6,521 nucleotides of DNA, taken from positions 1-6,521 of the forward strand of contig CAMPNN010000046.1 of the NCBI GenBank assembly GCA_946891915.1, in the 5' to 3' direction. The notes beneath the pieces are model-generated. The model was not told the origin of the DNA. It did not search any database and saw only the letters and a program-made list of their open reading frames with translations. Position 1 is the first letter of the stretch, and every line of letters starts with the position of its first letter. Shown here in pieces: positions 1 through 6,366 of this stretch. The stretch comes from an uncultured Bifidobacteriaceae bacterium (lineage in GTDB: Bacteria > Actinomycetota > Actinomycetes > Actinomycetales > Bifidobacteriaceae). Position numbers and translations under genes: made by a program.

Positions 1-78
1 CGCGACGCTCGCGTTGTGGAACGCAAGAAGGCTGGTTTGCACAAGGCACGTCGTGCACCTCAGTTCTCGAAGCGTTAA
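1..78 (+). CDS. rpsI: Small ribosomal subunit protein uS9 (S9), C-terminal 25 residues
   Basis: Only the last 25 codons and the TAA stop are in the window; the gene begins upstream. The visible tail reads RDARVVERKKAGLHKARR followed by APQFSKR. It matches the strongly conserved basic C-terminus of S9 (family pattern R-V-V-E-R-K-K-x-G-x-x-K-A-R-R-x-P-Q-F-S-K-R). S9 belongs to the 30S head, and its C-terminal lysine/arginine tail reaches the P-site tRNA, so an intact SKR end means the functional tip is preserved. In most bacteria rpsI follows rplM (L13), which would lie just outside the window. A strong intrinsic terminator 21 bp after the stop marks the end of that transcription unit. The identification rests on the tail alone but is distinctive. 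Confidence 0.95.
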   Translation, partial: RDARVVERKKAGLHKARRAPQFSKR

Positions 79-99
79 GTTTCGCGAATATATATTTAC

Positions 100-135
100 A
101 AAATGGCTTCTGGCTTTTGCTGGAAGCCATTTTTT
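100..135 (+). terminator. Intrinsic terminator of the rpsI unit
   Basis: A perfect 11-bp stem (100-110 pairing with 123-133) can extend inward through two G-U and two G-C pairs to a TTTT loop at 115-118, giving about 15 pairs. It ends in a run of six T (130-135). It lies just after rpsI and is a textbook Rho-independent terminator. The A-rich left arm with the T-rich right arm could give some activity on the opposite strand, but no gene there would need it. Confidence 0.92.
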
Positions 136-186
136 GTATCTAATTAAAAATCGTATCTAATTAAAAATCGTATCTAATTAAAAATC
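136..186 (+). repeat. Three perfect tandem copies of a 17-bp unit
   Basis: The unit GTATCTAATTAAAAATC occurs at 136-152, 153-169 and 170-186 with no mismatch. It begins at the base directly after the T-run of the rpsI terminator. Each unit carries the 6-bp palindrome TAATTA (141-146, 158-163, 175-180). The identity of the copies points to recent slippage expansion or selection. A role as a protein-binding array is only inference. The 17-bp period puts successive copies on different helix faces. Confidence 0.95.
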
Positions 187-406
187 ATGCTTAACTACAG
201 ATAGCAATTAATCATAAACGTAATCTAATTAAAAATGTTATAAATAGTGTGTAAGTATATATCAAACCGAACATTCCAGAAAATTTACACGATAATCGCA
301 CATAAAAAATTACAAATAAGCACAAATAGTGAACAATATAGAATAAAGCTCGCTCATAAATAGCGCAACTCGCTTCAAATTGCGAAAGTACACCAAAGGC
401 GATAAA
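187..406. other. AT-rich intergenic stretch without a recognisable gene
   Basis: About 30% GC (72 of 240 bases at 181-420), clearly below the neighbouring genes. No reading frame with a ribosome binding site is present. The only longer open frame runs leftward from 436, starts with TTG and lacks a Shine-Dalgarno. Apart from the diverged repeat copy at 220-237, I see only weak features. One is three scattered AAATAG words followed by TG or CG (near 242, 324 and 358). Another is a 5-bp hairpin, CGCAA 364-368 with TTGCG 380-384. I assign it no function beyond upstream DNA of adhE. Confidence 0.6.
220..237 (+). repeat. Diverged fourth copy of the 17-bp repeat
   Basis: GTAATCTAATTAAAAATG matches the tandem unit except for one inserted A after the third base and a final G in place of C. 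It lies 33 bp after the third perfect copy and keeps the TAATTA core (226-231). A separated copy suggests that the motif existed before the tandem expansion, or that the array was once longer. Confidence 0.8.
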
Positions 407-424
407 TTGTGACTTGTACCACAT
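407..424. promoter_or_regulatory. Candidate Rex (NADH-sensing repressor) operator upstream of adhE
   Basis: TTGTGACTTGTACCACAT keeps the 18-bp TTGTGA-N6-TCACAA geometry of Rex sites. The left half is perfect; the right half (CCACAT) matches 4 of 6. The inner TGTG-N8-CACA spacing is exact. Rex represses fermentative and NADH-reoxidising genes, including adhE, in many Gram-positive bacteria, so the position about 70-90 bp before the adhE start fits. This is motif recognition by eye; the site is imperfect and rex itself is not in the window. Confidence 0.45.
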
Positions 425-451
425 ATTTACGGTCAAAATATTCGTAAATAT
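423..451. repeat. Inverted repeat, 9-bp perfect arms, 11-bp spacer
   Basis: ATATTTACG (423-431) and CGTAAATAT (443-451) are exact reverse complements separated by 11 bp. The arms are centred about 21 bp apart, two helical turns, a spacing suited to two dimeric half-sites on one face. It abuts the candidate Rex site and covers the likely -35 to -10 region of adhE, so an operator is plausible. A hairpin role is less likely because most of it would lie before the transcript start. Confidence 0.6.
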
Positions 452-456
452 ATAAA
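426..456 (+). promoter_or_regulatory. Probable adhE core promoter
   Basis: A weak -35-like TTTACG (426-431) lies 17 bp before TATATA (449-454), which overlaps the alternative -10 TATAAA (451-456). Transcription would start near 461-463 and give a leader of about 34 nt before the adhE start codon. The AT-rich context makes chance -10 matches likely, so only the general location is supported. An unlinked adhE between two terminators does need its own promoter in this interval. Confidence 0.4.
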
Positions 457-482
457 TTTACTGAACCGATGGTGGAAATATC

Positions 483-490
483 AAGGAGGA
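483..490 (+). promoter_or_regulatory. Ribosome binding site that fixes the adhE start
   Basis: AAGGAGGA is an almost complete anti-16S match and ends 5 nt before the ATG at 496. The in-frame ATG at 469 has no Shine-Dalgarno, and this site would lie inside its coding region. The start at 496 is therefore the better choice. Confidence 0.92.
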
Positions 491-495
491 TACTT

Positions 496-3201
496 ATGGT
501 TGAAGCAAAACACCAAGCCGAAACAGCTGAAACTGAAACTGCTGATGCTGTTGCTTTAGCTGCTCAGCAGGAAGTTGATCAACTTGTTGAAAAAGCATCA
601 CGTGCTTTAGATGAATTTGAAAAACTAGATCAGCAGCAGATTGATCACATCGTTGCAAAAGCGTCTGTTGCCGCACTAAATAAGCATTTAGTACTTGCAA
701 AAATGGCTGTTGACGAAACCGGCCGTGGTCTTGTTGAAGATAAAGCTACAAAGAACATTTTCGCTTGCGAGCATATTACGCATTATTTAGCTGGTAAGAA
801 AACCGTTGGAATTATTCGCGAAGATGACGTGTTAGGCATTGACGAGATTGCGGAACCAGTTGGAATTGTCGCTGGCGTAACCCCAGTAACTAACCCAACT
901 TCTACCGCAATTTTTAAGTCTTTAATTGCGCTTAAAACTCGCTGCCCAATTATTTTCGGATTCCATCCTTTCGCGCAAAAATGCTCTTCTGAGGCGGCAC
1001 GAATTGTGCGAGATGCAGCAGTAGCTGCTGGCGCTCCAAAAGATTGCATTCAGTGGATTGAGCATCCGTCTATTGCCGCAACCGGAGCTTTAATGAAGCA
1101 TCCGAAGATCGCAACTATTCTTGCAACCGGCGGACCTGGCATGGTTAAAGCTGCGTACTCTTCTGGAAAGCCAGCTCTTGGCGTTGGTGCCGGAAATGCT
1201 CCAGCTTATGTTGATAGTGACGTTGATATTGCGCGCGCTGCAAACGATTTAATTCTTTCAAAGCATTTTGATTACGGAATGATTTGCGCAACCGAGCAGG
1301 CTATTATTGCGCACAAAGACGTTTACGATCCTTTGCTTCGCGAGTTGAAGCGTCGCAAGGCTTACGTTGTAAACGACGACGAAAAAGCAAAGCTTGAGCA
1401 GTACATGTTTGGCTGCACTTCGTATTCTGGAAATACTCCAAAGCTTAATTCTGTTGTTCCTGGCAAATCTCCGCAATATATTGCGCACGAAGCAGGCTTT
1501 GAAATTCCGGATGACGCTGTGATTCTGATTGCCGAATGCAAAGAAGTCGGCGAAATGGAACCTCTTACTATGGAAAAGCTCGCTCCTGTACACGCAATGC
1601 TGCGTGCAGAAAATAAGGAACAAGGCTTTGAAATGTGCGAGAAAATGCTTGTGCATGGAGCGGGGCATACTGCTGTAATTCACACAAACAATCAAGATCT
1701 TGTGCGCGAGTACGGTGTACGTATGCACGCATGCCGAATTGTGTGGAATTCTCCAGGATCTCTTGGCGGCGTTGGCGACATTTACAATGCTATTGCTCCG
1801 TCGCTTACGCTTGGTTGCGGCTCTTATGGCGGAAATTCCGTTTCTGGCAACGTACAAGCCGTAAATCTTCTTAATATTAAGCGCATCGCAAGAAGGAATA
1901 ATAATATGCAATGGTTCAAGATTCCGGCCAAAACATATTTTGAGCCGAATGCTATTCGTTATTTGAGGGATATGTATGGTGTTGAGCGCGCAGTTATTGT
2001 GTGCGATAAGGTTATGGAGCAGCTTGGCGTAGTTGACAAGATTATTGATCAGCTTCGCGCGCGAGATAACCGCGTTACTTTCCGAATTATTGACTATGTA
2101 GAGCCTGAACCAAGCGTAGAAACGGTTGAACGTGGTGCTGCAATGATGCGCGACGAATTCCAGCCGGATACCATTATTGCTGTAGGCGGCGGTTCTCCAA
2201 TGGATGCTTCAAAGATTATGTGGCTTATGTATGAGCATCCGGAGATTGCTTTTGCGGATTTGCGCGAAAAGTTCTTCGATATTCGTAAGCGCGCATTTAA
2301 GATTCCGCCTCTTGGAAGTAAAGCTAAGTTAGTGTGCATTCCAACGTCCTCCGGCACTGGTTCTGAAGTAACGCCTTATGCTGTTATTACGGATCATAAA
2401 ACCGGCTACAAGTACCCAATTACTGATTATGCTTTAACTCCGTCAGTTGCGATTGTTGACCCTGTGCTTGCTCGCACTCAGCCTCGTCGTTTGGCTTGCG
2501 ACTCTGGATTTGATGCCTTAACTCACGCTATGGAAGCGTATGTGTCTGTTTACGCAAATGATTTTACGGACGCTATGGCACTGCATGCTTCAAAGCTGAT
2601 TTGGGAAAATCTTGACGACTCTGTGAATTGCGAAAATTCTCAGCGCAAAGTTGAAGCGCAAGAAAAAATGCATAACGCTGCAACTATGGCAGGCATGGCT
2701 TTCGGCTCCGCATTCCTTGGAATGTGCCACGCTATGGCTCACACAATTGGTGCGTTGTGCCATGTGGTGCATGGTCATACGAACGCAATTTTGCTGCCTT
2801 ACGTTATTCGATACAATGGCCAGATTCCTCAAGAGCCAACTAGCTGGCCAAAGTACAACCATTATGTTGCTATTGAGCGATATCAGGAAATTGCTAAGAA
2901 TCTCGGTGTAGATCCTGGTAAGACTCCGGAAGAAGGCGTTGAGAATCTTGCTCGCGCTGTGGAGGAGTATCGCAATCAAAAGCTTGGTATGGATGCTTCG
3001 TTTAAGGCTTGCGGAGTTGACGAAGAGTACTACTGGTCCATACTTGACAATATTGGTATGCGTGCTTACGAAGATCAGTGCGCTCCAGCAAATCCTCGTA
3101 TTCCACAAATTGAGGATATGAAGGATATTGCTATTGCAGCATATTATGGCGTTTCTCAAGAAGAAGGCCATCGTATGCGCATGGAGCGTGAAGCCGCGTA
3201 A
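496..3201 (+). CDS. adhE: Bifunctional acetaldehyde-CoA dehydrogenase / iron-dependent alcohol dehydrogenase AdhE
   Basis: A 901-residue cytoplasmic enzyme that reduces acetyl-CoA to acetaldehyde and then to ethanol, oxidising two NADH. It is a main ethanol-forming, redox-balancing step of bifidobacterial fermentation. The N-terminal aldehyde dehydrogenase half (about 1-445) has the dinucleotide-fold stretch [17 protein letters not shown] (from about residue 210) and the catalytic Cys264 in MICATEQ. A linker leads to the iron alcohol dehydrogenase half, which begins near MQWFK at residue 471. That half has [10 protein letters not shown] from 564, [13 protein letters not shown] from 616, and the metal ligands Asp673, His677, His745 and His759. 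The ligands have the same relative spacing as the E. coli set 653/657/723/737. The length fits the family (about 870-910). AdhE proteins form helical spirosomes; that is family knowledge. The start at 496 is chosen from the AAGGAGGA site; an ATG at 469 would add nine residues but lacks a binding site. The gene is transcriptionally isolated, and Rex-type control is possible. No frameshift or missing key residue was seen. Confidence 0.97.
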   Translation: MVEAKHQAETAETETADAVALAAQQEVDQLVEKASRALDEFEKLDQQQIDHIVAKASVAALNKHLVLAKMAVDETGRGLVEDKATKNIFACEHITHYLAGKKTVGIIREDDVLGIDEIAEPVGIVAGVTPVTNPTSTAIFKSLIALKTRCPIIFGFHPFAQKCSSEAARIVRDAAVAAGAPKDCIQWIEHPSIAATGALMKHPKIATILATGGPGMVKAAYSSGKPALGVGAGNAPAYVDSDVDIARAANDLILSKHFDYGMICATEQAIIAHKDVYDPLLRELKRRKAYVVNDDEKAKLEQYMFGCTSYSGNTPKLNSVVPGKSPQYIAHEAGFEIPDDAVILIAECKEVGEMEPLTMEKLAPVHAMLRAENKEQGFEMCEKMLVHGAGHTAVIHTNNQDLVREYGVRMHACRIVWNSPGSLGGVGDIYNAIAPSLTLGCGSYGGNSVSGNVQAVNLLNIKRIARRNNNMQWFKIPAKTYFEPNAIRYLRDMYGVERAVIVCDKVMEQLGVVDKIIDQLRARDNRVTFRIIDYVEPEPSVETVERGAAMMRDEFQPDTIIAVGGGSPMDASKIMWLMYEHPEIAFADLREKFFDIRKRAFKIPPLGSKAKLVCIPTSSGTGSEVTPYAVITDHKTGYKYPITDYALTPSVAIVDPVLARTQPRRLACDSGFDALTHAMEAYVSVYANDFTDAMALHASKLIWENLDDSVNCENSQRKVEAQEKMHNAATMAGMAFGSAFLGMCHAMAHTIGALCHVVHGHTNAILLPYVIRYNGQIPQEPTSWPKYNHYVAIERYQEIAKNLGVDPGKTPEEGVENLARAVEEYRNQKLGMDASFKACGVDEEYYWSILDNIGMRAYEDQCAPANPRIPQIEDMKDIAIAAYYGVSQEEGHRMRMEREAA

Positions 3202-3218
3202 TTTTTTGATTACTTAGG

Positions 3219-3248
3219 CTTATTTAGTCTTATTTAGTCTTATTTAGT
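3219..3248 (+). repeat. Three perfect tandem copies of a 10-bp unit
   Basis: CTTATTTAGT occurs at 3219-3228, 3229-3238 and 3239-3248 without mismatch, between the adhE stop and its terminator. It is non-coding, so length change would be tolerated. It does not fold with the terminator hairpin that follows. Slippage expansion is the simplest explanation. Confidence 0.95.
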
Positions 3249-3252
3249 TGAT

Positions 3253-3293
3253 AATGGCAGAAGCTGCACTAACTGTGGTTTCTGCCATTTTTT
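3253..3293 (+). terminator. Intrinsic terminator of adhE
   Basis: AATGGCAGAA (3253-3262) pairs perfectly with TTCTGCCATT (3280-3289), with a 17-nt loop that can form a small inner stem (CAC 3267-3269 with GTG 3275-3277). A six-T run (3288-3293) follows. It separates adhE from the S10 operon, so the ribosomal genes should have their own promoter between here and 3540. Confidence 0.9.
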
Positions 3294-3355
3294 GTTGAAA
3301 AATAGCCGACACGCCCGGTTTTTAATAATCGAAGGTTGATGGTTTAATTGCTTAG

Positions 3356-3385
3356 TTGCCTGTTTTAAGGCTCGCATATTGTAAT
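3356..3385 (+). promoter_or_regulatory. Candidate promoter of the S10 operon
   Basis: TTGCCT (3356-3361, 4 of 6 to the -35 consensus) lies 18 bp before TGTAAT (3380-3385, 5 of 6 to the -10 consensus). The start would fall near 3392, giving a leader of about 148 nt before rpsJ. A promoter is required somewhere between the adhE terminator and 3540. This is the best pair I could find by eye, but it has not been tested against alternatives. Confidence 0.4.
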
Positions 3386-3539
3386 CAAAAAAGCGAGCGC
3401 GGAAGCAAAACCTTTTTCGTTTGAATGAGTTTTTGATGCCGCGCACTGATGTGGAATGACATTAAGTGTCTATTCTCGCCGGTGCCCTTGAATTCAGGTT
3501 GGTAAACAGTAAACGAATCGCTAGAAAGGGCGGACGGCA
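3386..3539 (+). promoter_or_regulatory. S10 operon leader with potential hairpins
   Basis: This is non-coding sequence between the candidate promoter and rpsJ. GCGCGG (3397-3402) can pair with CCGCGC (3439-3444), enclosing an AT-rich segment with a small inner AAAC/GTTT stem (3408-3411 with 3419-3422). A smaller GACA/TGTC hairpin lies at 3458-3470. No T-run follows the main stem, so it is not a terminator. In E. coli the S10 leader binds L4 for autogenous control. Whether this leader does something similar is unknown, and I see no clear copy of the E. coli structure. A GAAAGGG binding site (3524-3530) precedes the rpsJ ATG by 9 nt. Confidence 0.4.
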
Positions 3540-3848
3540 ATGGCGGGACAGAAAATCCGCATCAGGCTTAAGTCCTATGACCATGAGGTCATCGACCAAT
3601 CGGCGAAGAAAATCGTCGAGACGGTGACGAACGCGGGCGCCACAGTAGTGGGTCCGGTTCCTCTGCCGACCGAGAAGAACGTGTTTGTTGTTATCCGTTC
3701 TCCTCATAAATATAAGGATTCTCGCGAGCATTTCGAGATGCGCACTCATAAGCGCCTCATTGACATCGTTGATCCAACGCCAAAGGCTGTGGATTCTTTG
3801 ATGCACATTGACCTGCCTGCGGATGTAAACATCGAGATTAAGCTGTAG
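3540..3848 (+). CDS. rpsJ: Small ribosomal subunit protein uS10 (S10 / NusE)
   Basis: A full-length 102-residue S10, the usual family size. It opens with [19 protein letters not shown] and carries the conserved [23 protein letters not shown] block (residues 54 onward), followed by [20 protein letters not shown]10 sits in the 30S head. As NusE it also joins NusB and NusG in transcription antitermination and coupling. The extended loop around residues 54-60 is where tetracycline-class resistance changes arise in other bacteria; SPHKYKD looks like the actinobacterial wild type from recall. The gene is first in the S10 operon, with a GAAAGGG site 9 nt upstream of the ATG. Its first 120 bases are richer in GC (57%) than the next 120 (about 48%). 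Confidence 0.98.
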   Translation: MAGQKIRIRLKSYDHEVIDQSAKKIVETVTNAGATVVGPVPLPTEKNVFVVIRSPHKYKDSREHFEMRTHKRLIDIVDPTPKAVDSLMHIDLPADVNIEIKL

Positions 3849-3862
3849 GAAGGGGGAGAATA

Positions 3863-4513
3863 ATGTCGCAGAATAAGAATCGCACTGCACTGCTTGGCCG
3901 CAAGCTTGGCATGTCGCAGGTTTGGGATGAAAACGGCTTCTTCGTCCCCGTAACTCTGGTTGAGGTTGCTACCAACGTAGTTACCGCTGTAAAGACCGTA
4001 GAATCTGACGGCTATTGCGCCGTTCAGCTCGGTTATGGCCAGATTGATCCTACCAAGGTGACCAAGCCATTGGCTGGCCATTTTGCAAAGGCTGGTGTAA
4101 CTCCTCGTCGTCACCTCGCTGAGGTGCGCACGGACAACGCAGCAGAGTATCAGCCAGGTCAGGAATTGACCGCTGAATTGTTCGCTGAGGGTTCTGAAGT
4201 AGATGTCACTGGCACTACCAAGGGTAAGGGCTTTGCTGGCACAATTAAGCGTTGGGGCTTCAAGTCCTATCGTCGTACTCACGGCTCGCACAAGAACGAG
4301 CGTCGCCCAGGTTCTGTGGGCGCTTGCGCAACTCCAAGCCGCATTTTGAAGGGCAAGCGTATGGCTGGTCGCATGGGTCATGTGACTTCCACCGCGCTTA
4401 ACCTCACCATCGTTTCTTCGGATGTCGAGAACGGCATTCTCGCTATTAAGGGCGCTGTTCCAGGTCCTAAGGGCGCAATCGTTCTCGTCCGTTCGGCAGT
4501 GAAGGGAGCCTGA
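3863..4513 (+). CDS. rplC: Large ribosomal subunit protein uL3 (L3)
   Basis: A 216-residue L3 that starts [25 protein letters not shown], with the family's GxKLGMxQ motif near the N-terminus. The [17 protein letters not shown] signature starts at residue 117. The extended loop that reaches the peptidyl-transferase centre includes [13 protein letters not shown] (141-153) and [11 protein letters not shown] (162-172). L3 is one of the two proteins that start 50S assembly and binds 23S rRNA near the peptidyl-transferase centre. Mutations in the loop cause linezolid or tiamulin resistance in other bacteria; none is evident by eye. The start has a strong AAGGGGG site (3850-3856) six nt upstream. 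The gap to rpsJ is 14 bp and to rplD 5 bp, consistent with one operon. Confidence 0.98.
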   Translation: MSQNKNRTALLGRKLGMSQVWDENGFFVPVTLVEVATNVVTAVKTVESDGYCAVQLGYGQIDPTKVTKPLAGHFAKAGVTPRRHLAEVRTDNAAEYQPGQELTAELFAEGSEVDVTGTTKGKGFAGTIKRWGFKSYRRTHGSHKNERRPGSVGACATPSRILKGKRMAGRMGHVTSTALNLTIVSSDVENGILAIKGAVPGPKGAIVLVRSAVKGA

Positions 4514-4518
4514 TAATT

Positions 4519-5184
4519 ATGGCAAACGTAACTCTGAACGTCACTGATACTACGGGCAAGGCAAACGGCACTGTTGAAGCTCCTGCTGAGATTTTCGGCA
4601 TCTCCAACGAAGACGTTTTGGCTCACGGCCCATTGGTTCATCAGGTCGTAATCGCTCAGCTTGCTGCTGCTCGTCAGGGCACTCATGCTGTGAAGAATCG
4701 TGCTAATGTTTCCGGCGGCGGTAAGAAGCCTTGGAAGCAGAAGGGCACCGGTCGTGCTCGTCAAGGCTCCATTCGCGCTCCACAGTGGGTACATGGTGGC
4801 GTTGTTCACGGTCCAGTTCCTCGTAAGTATGATCAGCGCACTCCGAAGAAGATGAAGGCAGCTGCTCTTCGTTACGTTCTTTCGGATCGTGCAAATGCTG
4901 GACGTATTGCTGTAGTCGACTTTGGTATTAAGGATGTTCCATCCACCAAGAAGGCAGTTGCAGCACTTACTCCTGTGACCAATAACCAATTCACTACCGT
5001 TGTGCTTTCTCGTGAAAACATCAATGAGTGGATGTCTGTACGCAACATTCCAACAGTGCACGTGATCTTCGCTGATCAGCTCAACACTTACGATGTTGTT
5101 ACAGCTCAGTACGTCGTCTTCTCCAAGGAAGGTTTTGAAGCCTTCGTTGCTGCTAAGACCGAGCCTGTCGTTAAGGAGGCCTGA
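4519..5184 (+). CDS. rplD: Large ribosomal subunit protein uL4 (L4)
   Basis: A 221-residue L4, within the usual 200-225 range. The long loop reaching the exit tunnel is intact. It includes [25 protein letters not shown] starting at residue 60, with the signature GTGRAR at 76-81. Macrolide-resistance insertions or deletions usually fall in this loop; none is visible. The C-terminal globular part contains [10 protein letters not shown] and ends [16 protein letters not shown]4 binds 23S rRNA during early 50S assembly. In E. coli it also represses the S10 operon through the mRNA leader and inhibits RNase E; whether it does so here is unknown. GGGAG inside the last codons of rplC (4504-4508) serves as its ribosome binding site, which fits translational coupling. 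Confidence 0.98.
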   Translation: MANVTLNVTDTTGKANGTVEAPAEIFGISNEDVLAHGPLVHQVVIAQLAAARQGTHAVKNRANVSGGGKKPWKQKGTGRARQGSIRAPQWVHGGVVHGPVPRKYDQRTPKKMKAAALRYVLSDRANAGRIAVVDFGIKDVPSTKKAVAALTPVTNNQFTTVVLSRENINEWMSVRNIPTVHVIFADQLNTYDVVTAQYVVFSKEGFEAFVAAKTEPVVKEA

Positions 5185-5189
5185 TTTCA

Positions 5190-5486
5190 ATGGTCGCAGT
5201 CCATAACCCAGCACATGACGTAATTCTCAAGCCAGTTGTTTCTGAAAAAAGCTATGCAGCTTCTGATCGTGGCCAGTACACTTTCGTAGTGGCTCCAGAT
5301 GCTAACAAGGTTCAGATCAAGCAGGCTATCGAAGAAATCTTCAAGGTCAAGGTGACAAACGTAAACACCCTGAACCGCGCTGGCAAGTTGAAGCGCTCTC
5401 GCACCGGTTTCGGCCGTCGTGTGAATCAGAAGCGCGCTATTGTCACCGTGGCTGAAGGTCAAACGATTGACATCTTTGGTAACTGA
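5190..5486 (+). CDS. rplW: Large ribosomal subunit protein uL23 (L23)
   Basis: A 98-residue L23 of normal length. The family signature PVVSEKS is at residues 15-21. It is followed by [31 protein letters not shown], the conserved fold with its helix and strand, and the basic tunnel-side loop [13 protein letters not shown]23 lies at the polypeptide exit and is the main docking site for trigger factor and the signal recognition particle. Its AAGGAGG site (5173-5179) is inside the rplD 3' end, 10 nt before the ATG, and the gap between the genes is 5 bp, so coupling with rplD is likely. The short-loop, bacterial-type form is as expected. Confidence 0.97.
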   Translation: MVAVHNPAHDVILKPVVSEKSYAASDRGQYTFVVAPDANKVQIKQAIEEIFKVKVTNVNTLNRAGKLKRSRTGFGRRVNQKRAIVTVAEGQTIDIFGN

Positions 5487-5520
5487 AGGCTAGCCGAGAA
5501 AAGTAAAGGAATACTATATT

Positions 5521-6351
5521 ATGGCTATCCGCGTTTATAAGCCGACGACTGCAGGCCGTCGTAACGCTTCGGTTTCGGATTTTGCCGAAATCACGCGCTC
5601 TACGCCTGAAAAGTCGCTGGTACGCAAATTAAGCAAGACTGGTGGTCGTAACTCTTACGGCCGCATGACTTCTCGCCATCGCGGCGGCGGTCACAAGCGT
5701 CAGTATCGTCTCATCGATTTCAAGCGTTGGGACAAGGATGGCGTGCCGGCAAAGGTTGCTCATATTGAGTACGACCCTAACCGTTCCGCTCGCATCGCAT
5801 TGCTGCACTATGCAGATGGTGAAAAGCGTTACATCATCGCTCCTGAAGGCATTGCCCAGGGTGACGTTATTGAGACCGGTGCTCAGGCTGATATCAAGCC
5901 AGGCAACAACCTGCCTCTGAAGAATATCCCAACCGGTACCGTGGTTCACGCAATCGAACTTCGTCCACTTGGTGGCGCTAAGATTGCTCGTTCCGCTGGT
6001 GCTGCTGTTCAGCTCGTCGCTAAGGATGGCGCTTACGCTCAGTTGCGTATGCCATCTGGCGAAATTCGTAACGTGGACGCTCGTTGCCGCGCTACGATTG
6101 GCGAAGTTGGTAATTCTGATCATGCCAACATTGAGCTTGGTAAAGCAGGTCGCGCACGTTGGCTTGGCCGTAGGCCAATCACCCGTGGTGAATCCATGAA
6201 CCCTGTGGACCACCCACATGGTGGTCGTACCCGTGGTGGCAAGCCGCCAGTTTCTCCATGGGGCAAGGGCGAGGTTCGTACACGTCGTCCAAAGAAGGCT
6301 TCGAACAAGATGATTGTTCGTCGTCGCCCGAATGGTAAGAACCGCAAGTAA
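5521..6351 (+). CDS. rplB: Large ribosomal subunit protein uL2 (L2)
   Basis: A 276-residue L2, the family's usual length. The N-terminal extension [21 protein letters not shown] leads to the RNA-binding core, with [18 protein letters not shown] and the [27 protein letters not shown] block. The C-terminal region has [13 protein letters not shown] and the highly conserved [10 protein letters not shown] (DHPHGG at 230-235). It ends in the basic tail [15 protein letters not shown]2 binds domain IV of 23S rRNA and helps subunit association and peptidyl transfer; the DHPHGG histidines are implicated in that activity. After HPHGG the segment reads [13 protein letters not shown]. By recall it is two residues shorter than in E. 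coli and lacks the GEG triplet. The gap to rplW is 34 bp, the longest in this part of the operon. AAAGGA (5505-5510) lies 10 nt before the ATG. Confidence 0.98.
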   Translation: MAIRVYKPTTAGRRNASVSDFAEITRSTPEKSLVRKLSKTGGRNSYGRMTSRHRGGGHKRQYRLIDFKRWDKDGVPAKVAHIEYDPNRSARIALLHYADGEKRYIIAPEGIAQGDVIETGAQADIKPGNNLPLKNIPTGTVVHAIELRPLGGAKIARSAGAAVQLVAKDGAYAQLRMPSGEIRNVDARCRATIGEVGNSDHANIELGKAGRARWLGRRPITRGESMNPVDHPHGGRTRGGKPPVSPWGKGEVRTRRPKKASNKMIVRRRPNGKNRK

Positions 6352-6366
6352 GGGAGTGTCGAATAG

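Noticed and set aside
136..186. CRISPR array or replication iterons
   Set aside because: The units are contiguous with no spacers, only 17 bp long and few. No cas, rep or dnaA genes are near.
212..436. Leftward 74-residue open frame in the AT-rich region, with hydrophobic stretches
   Set aside because: It starts with TTG, has no Shine-Dalgarno, overlaps the probable adhE promoter and operator, and its phenylalanine- and leucine-rich composition is what AT-rich DNA yields by chance.
469..495. Nine-residue N-terminal extension of AdhE from the ATG at 469
   Set aside because: No ribosome binding site precedes it, while AAGGAGGA sits ideally before the ATG at 496. The extension would be encoded by the binding site itself.
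1258..1911. Leftward 217-residue open frame inside adhE
   Set aside because: It lies antisense to the conserved aldehyde dehydrogenase coding sequence, has no family features, and is explained by codon bias of the sense strand.
3397..3444. Terminator or attenuator hairpin in the S10 leader
   Set aside because: The GCGCGG/CCGCGC stem is only 6 bp across a 36-nt interval and is not followed by a T-run, so it cannot act as an intrinsic terminator on its own.
4378..5214. Leftward 278-residue open frame across rplD
   Set aside because: It is fully antisense to rplD and the ends of its neighbours, which are certain genes. It has no recognisable domain and looks like a shadow frame.
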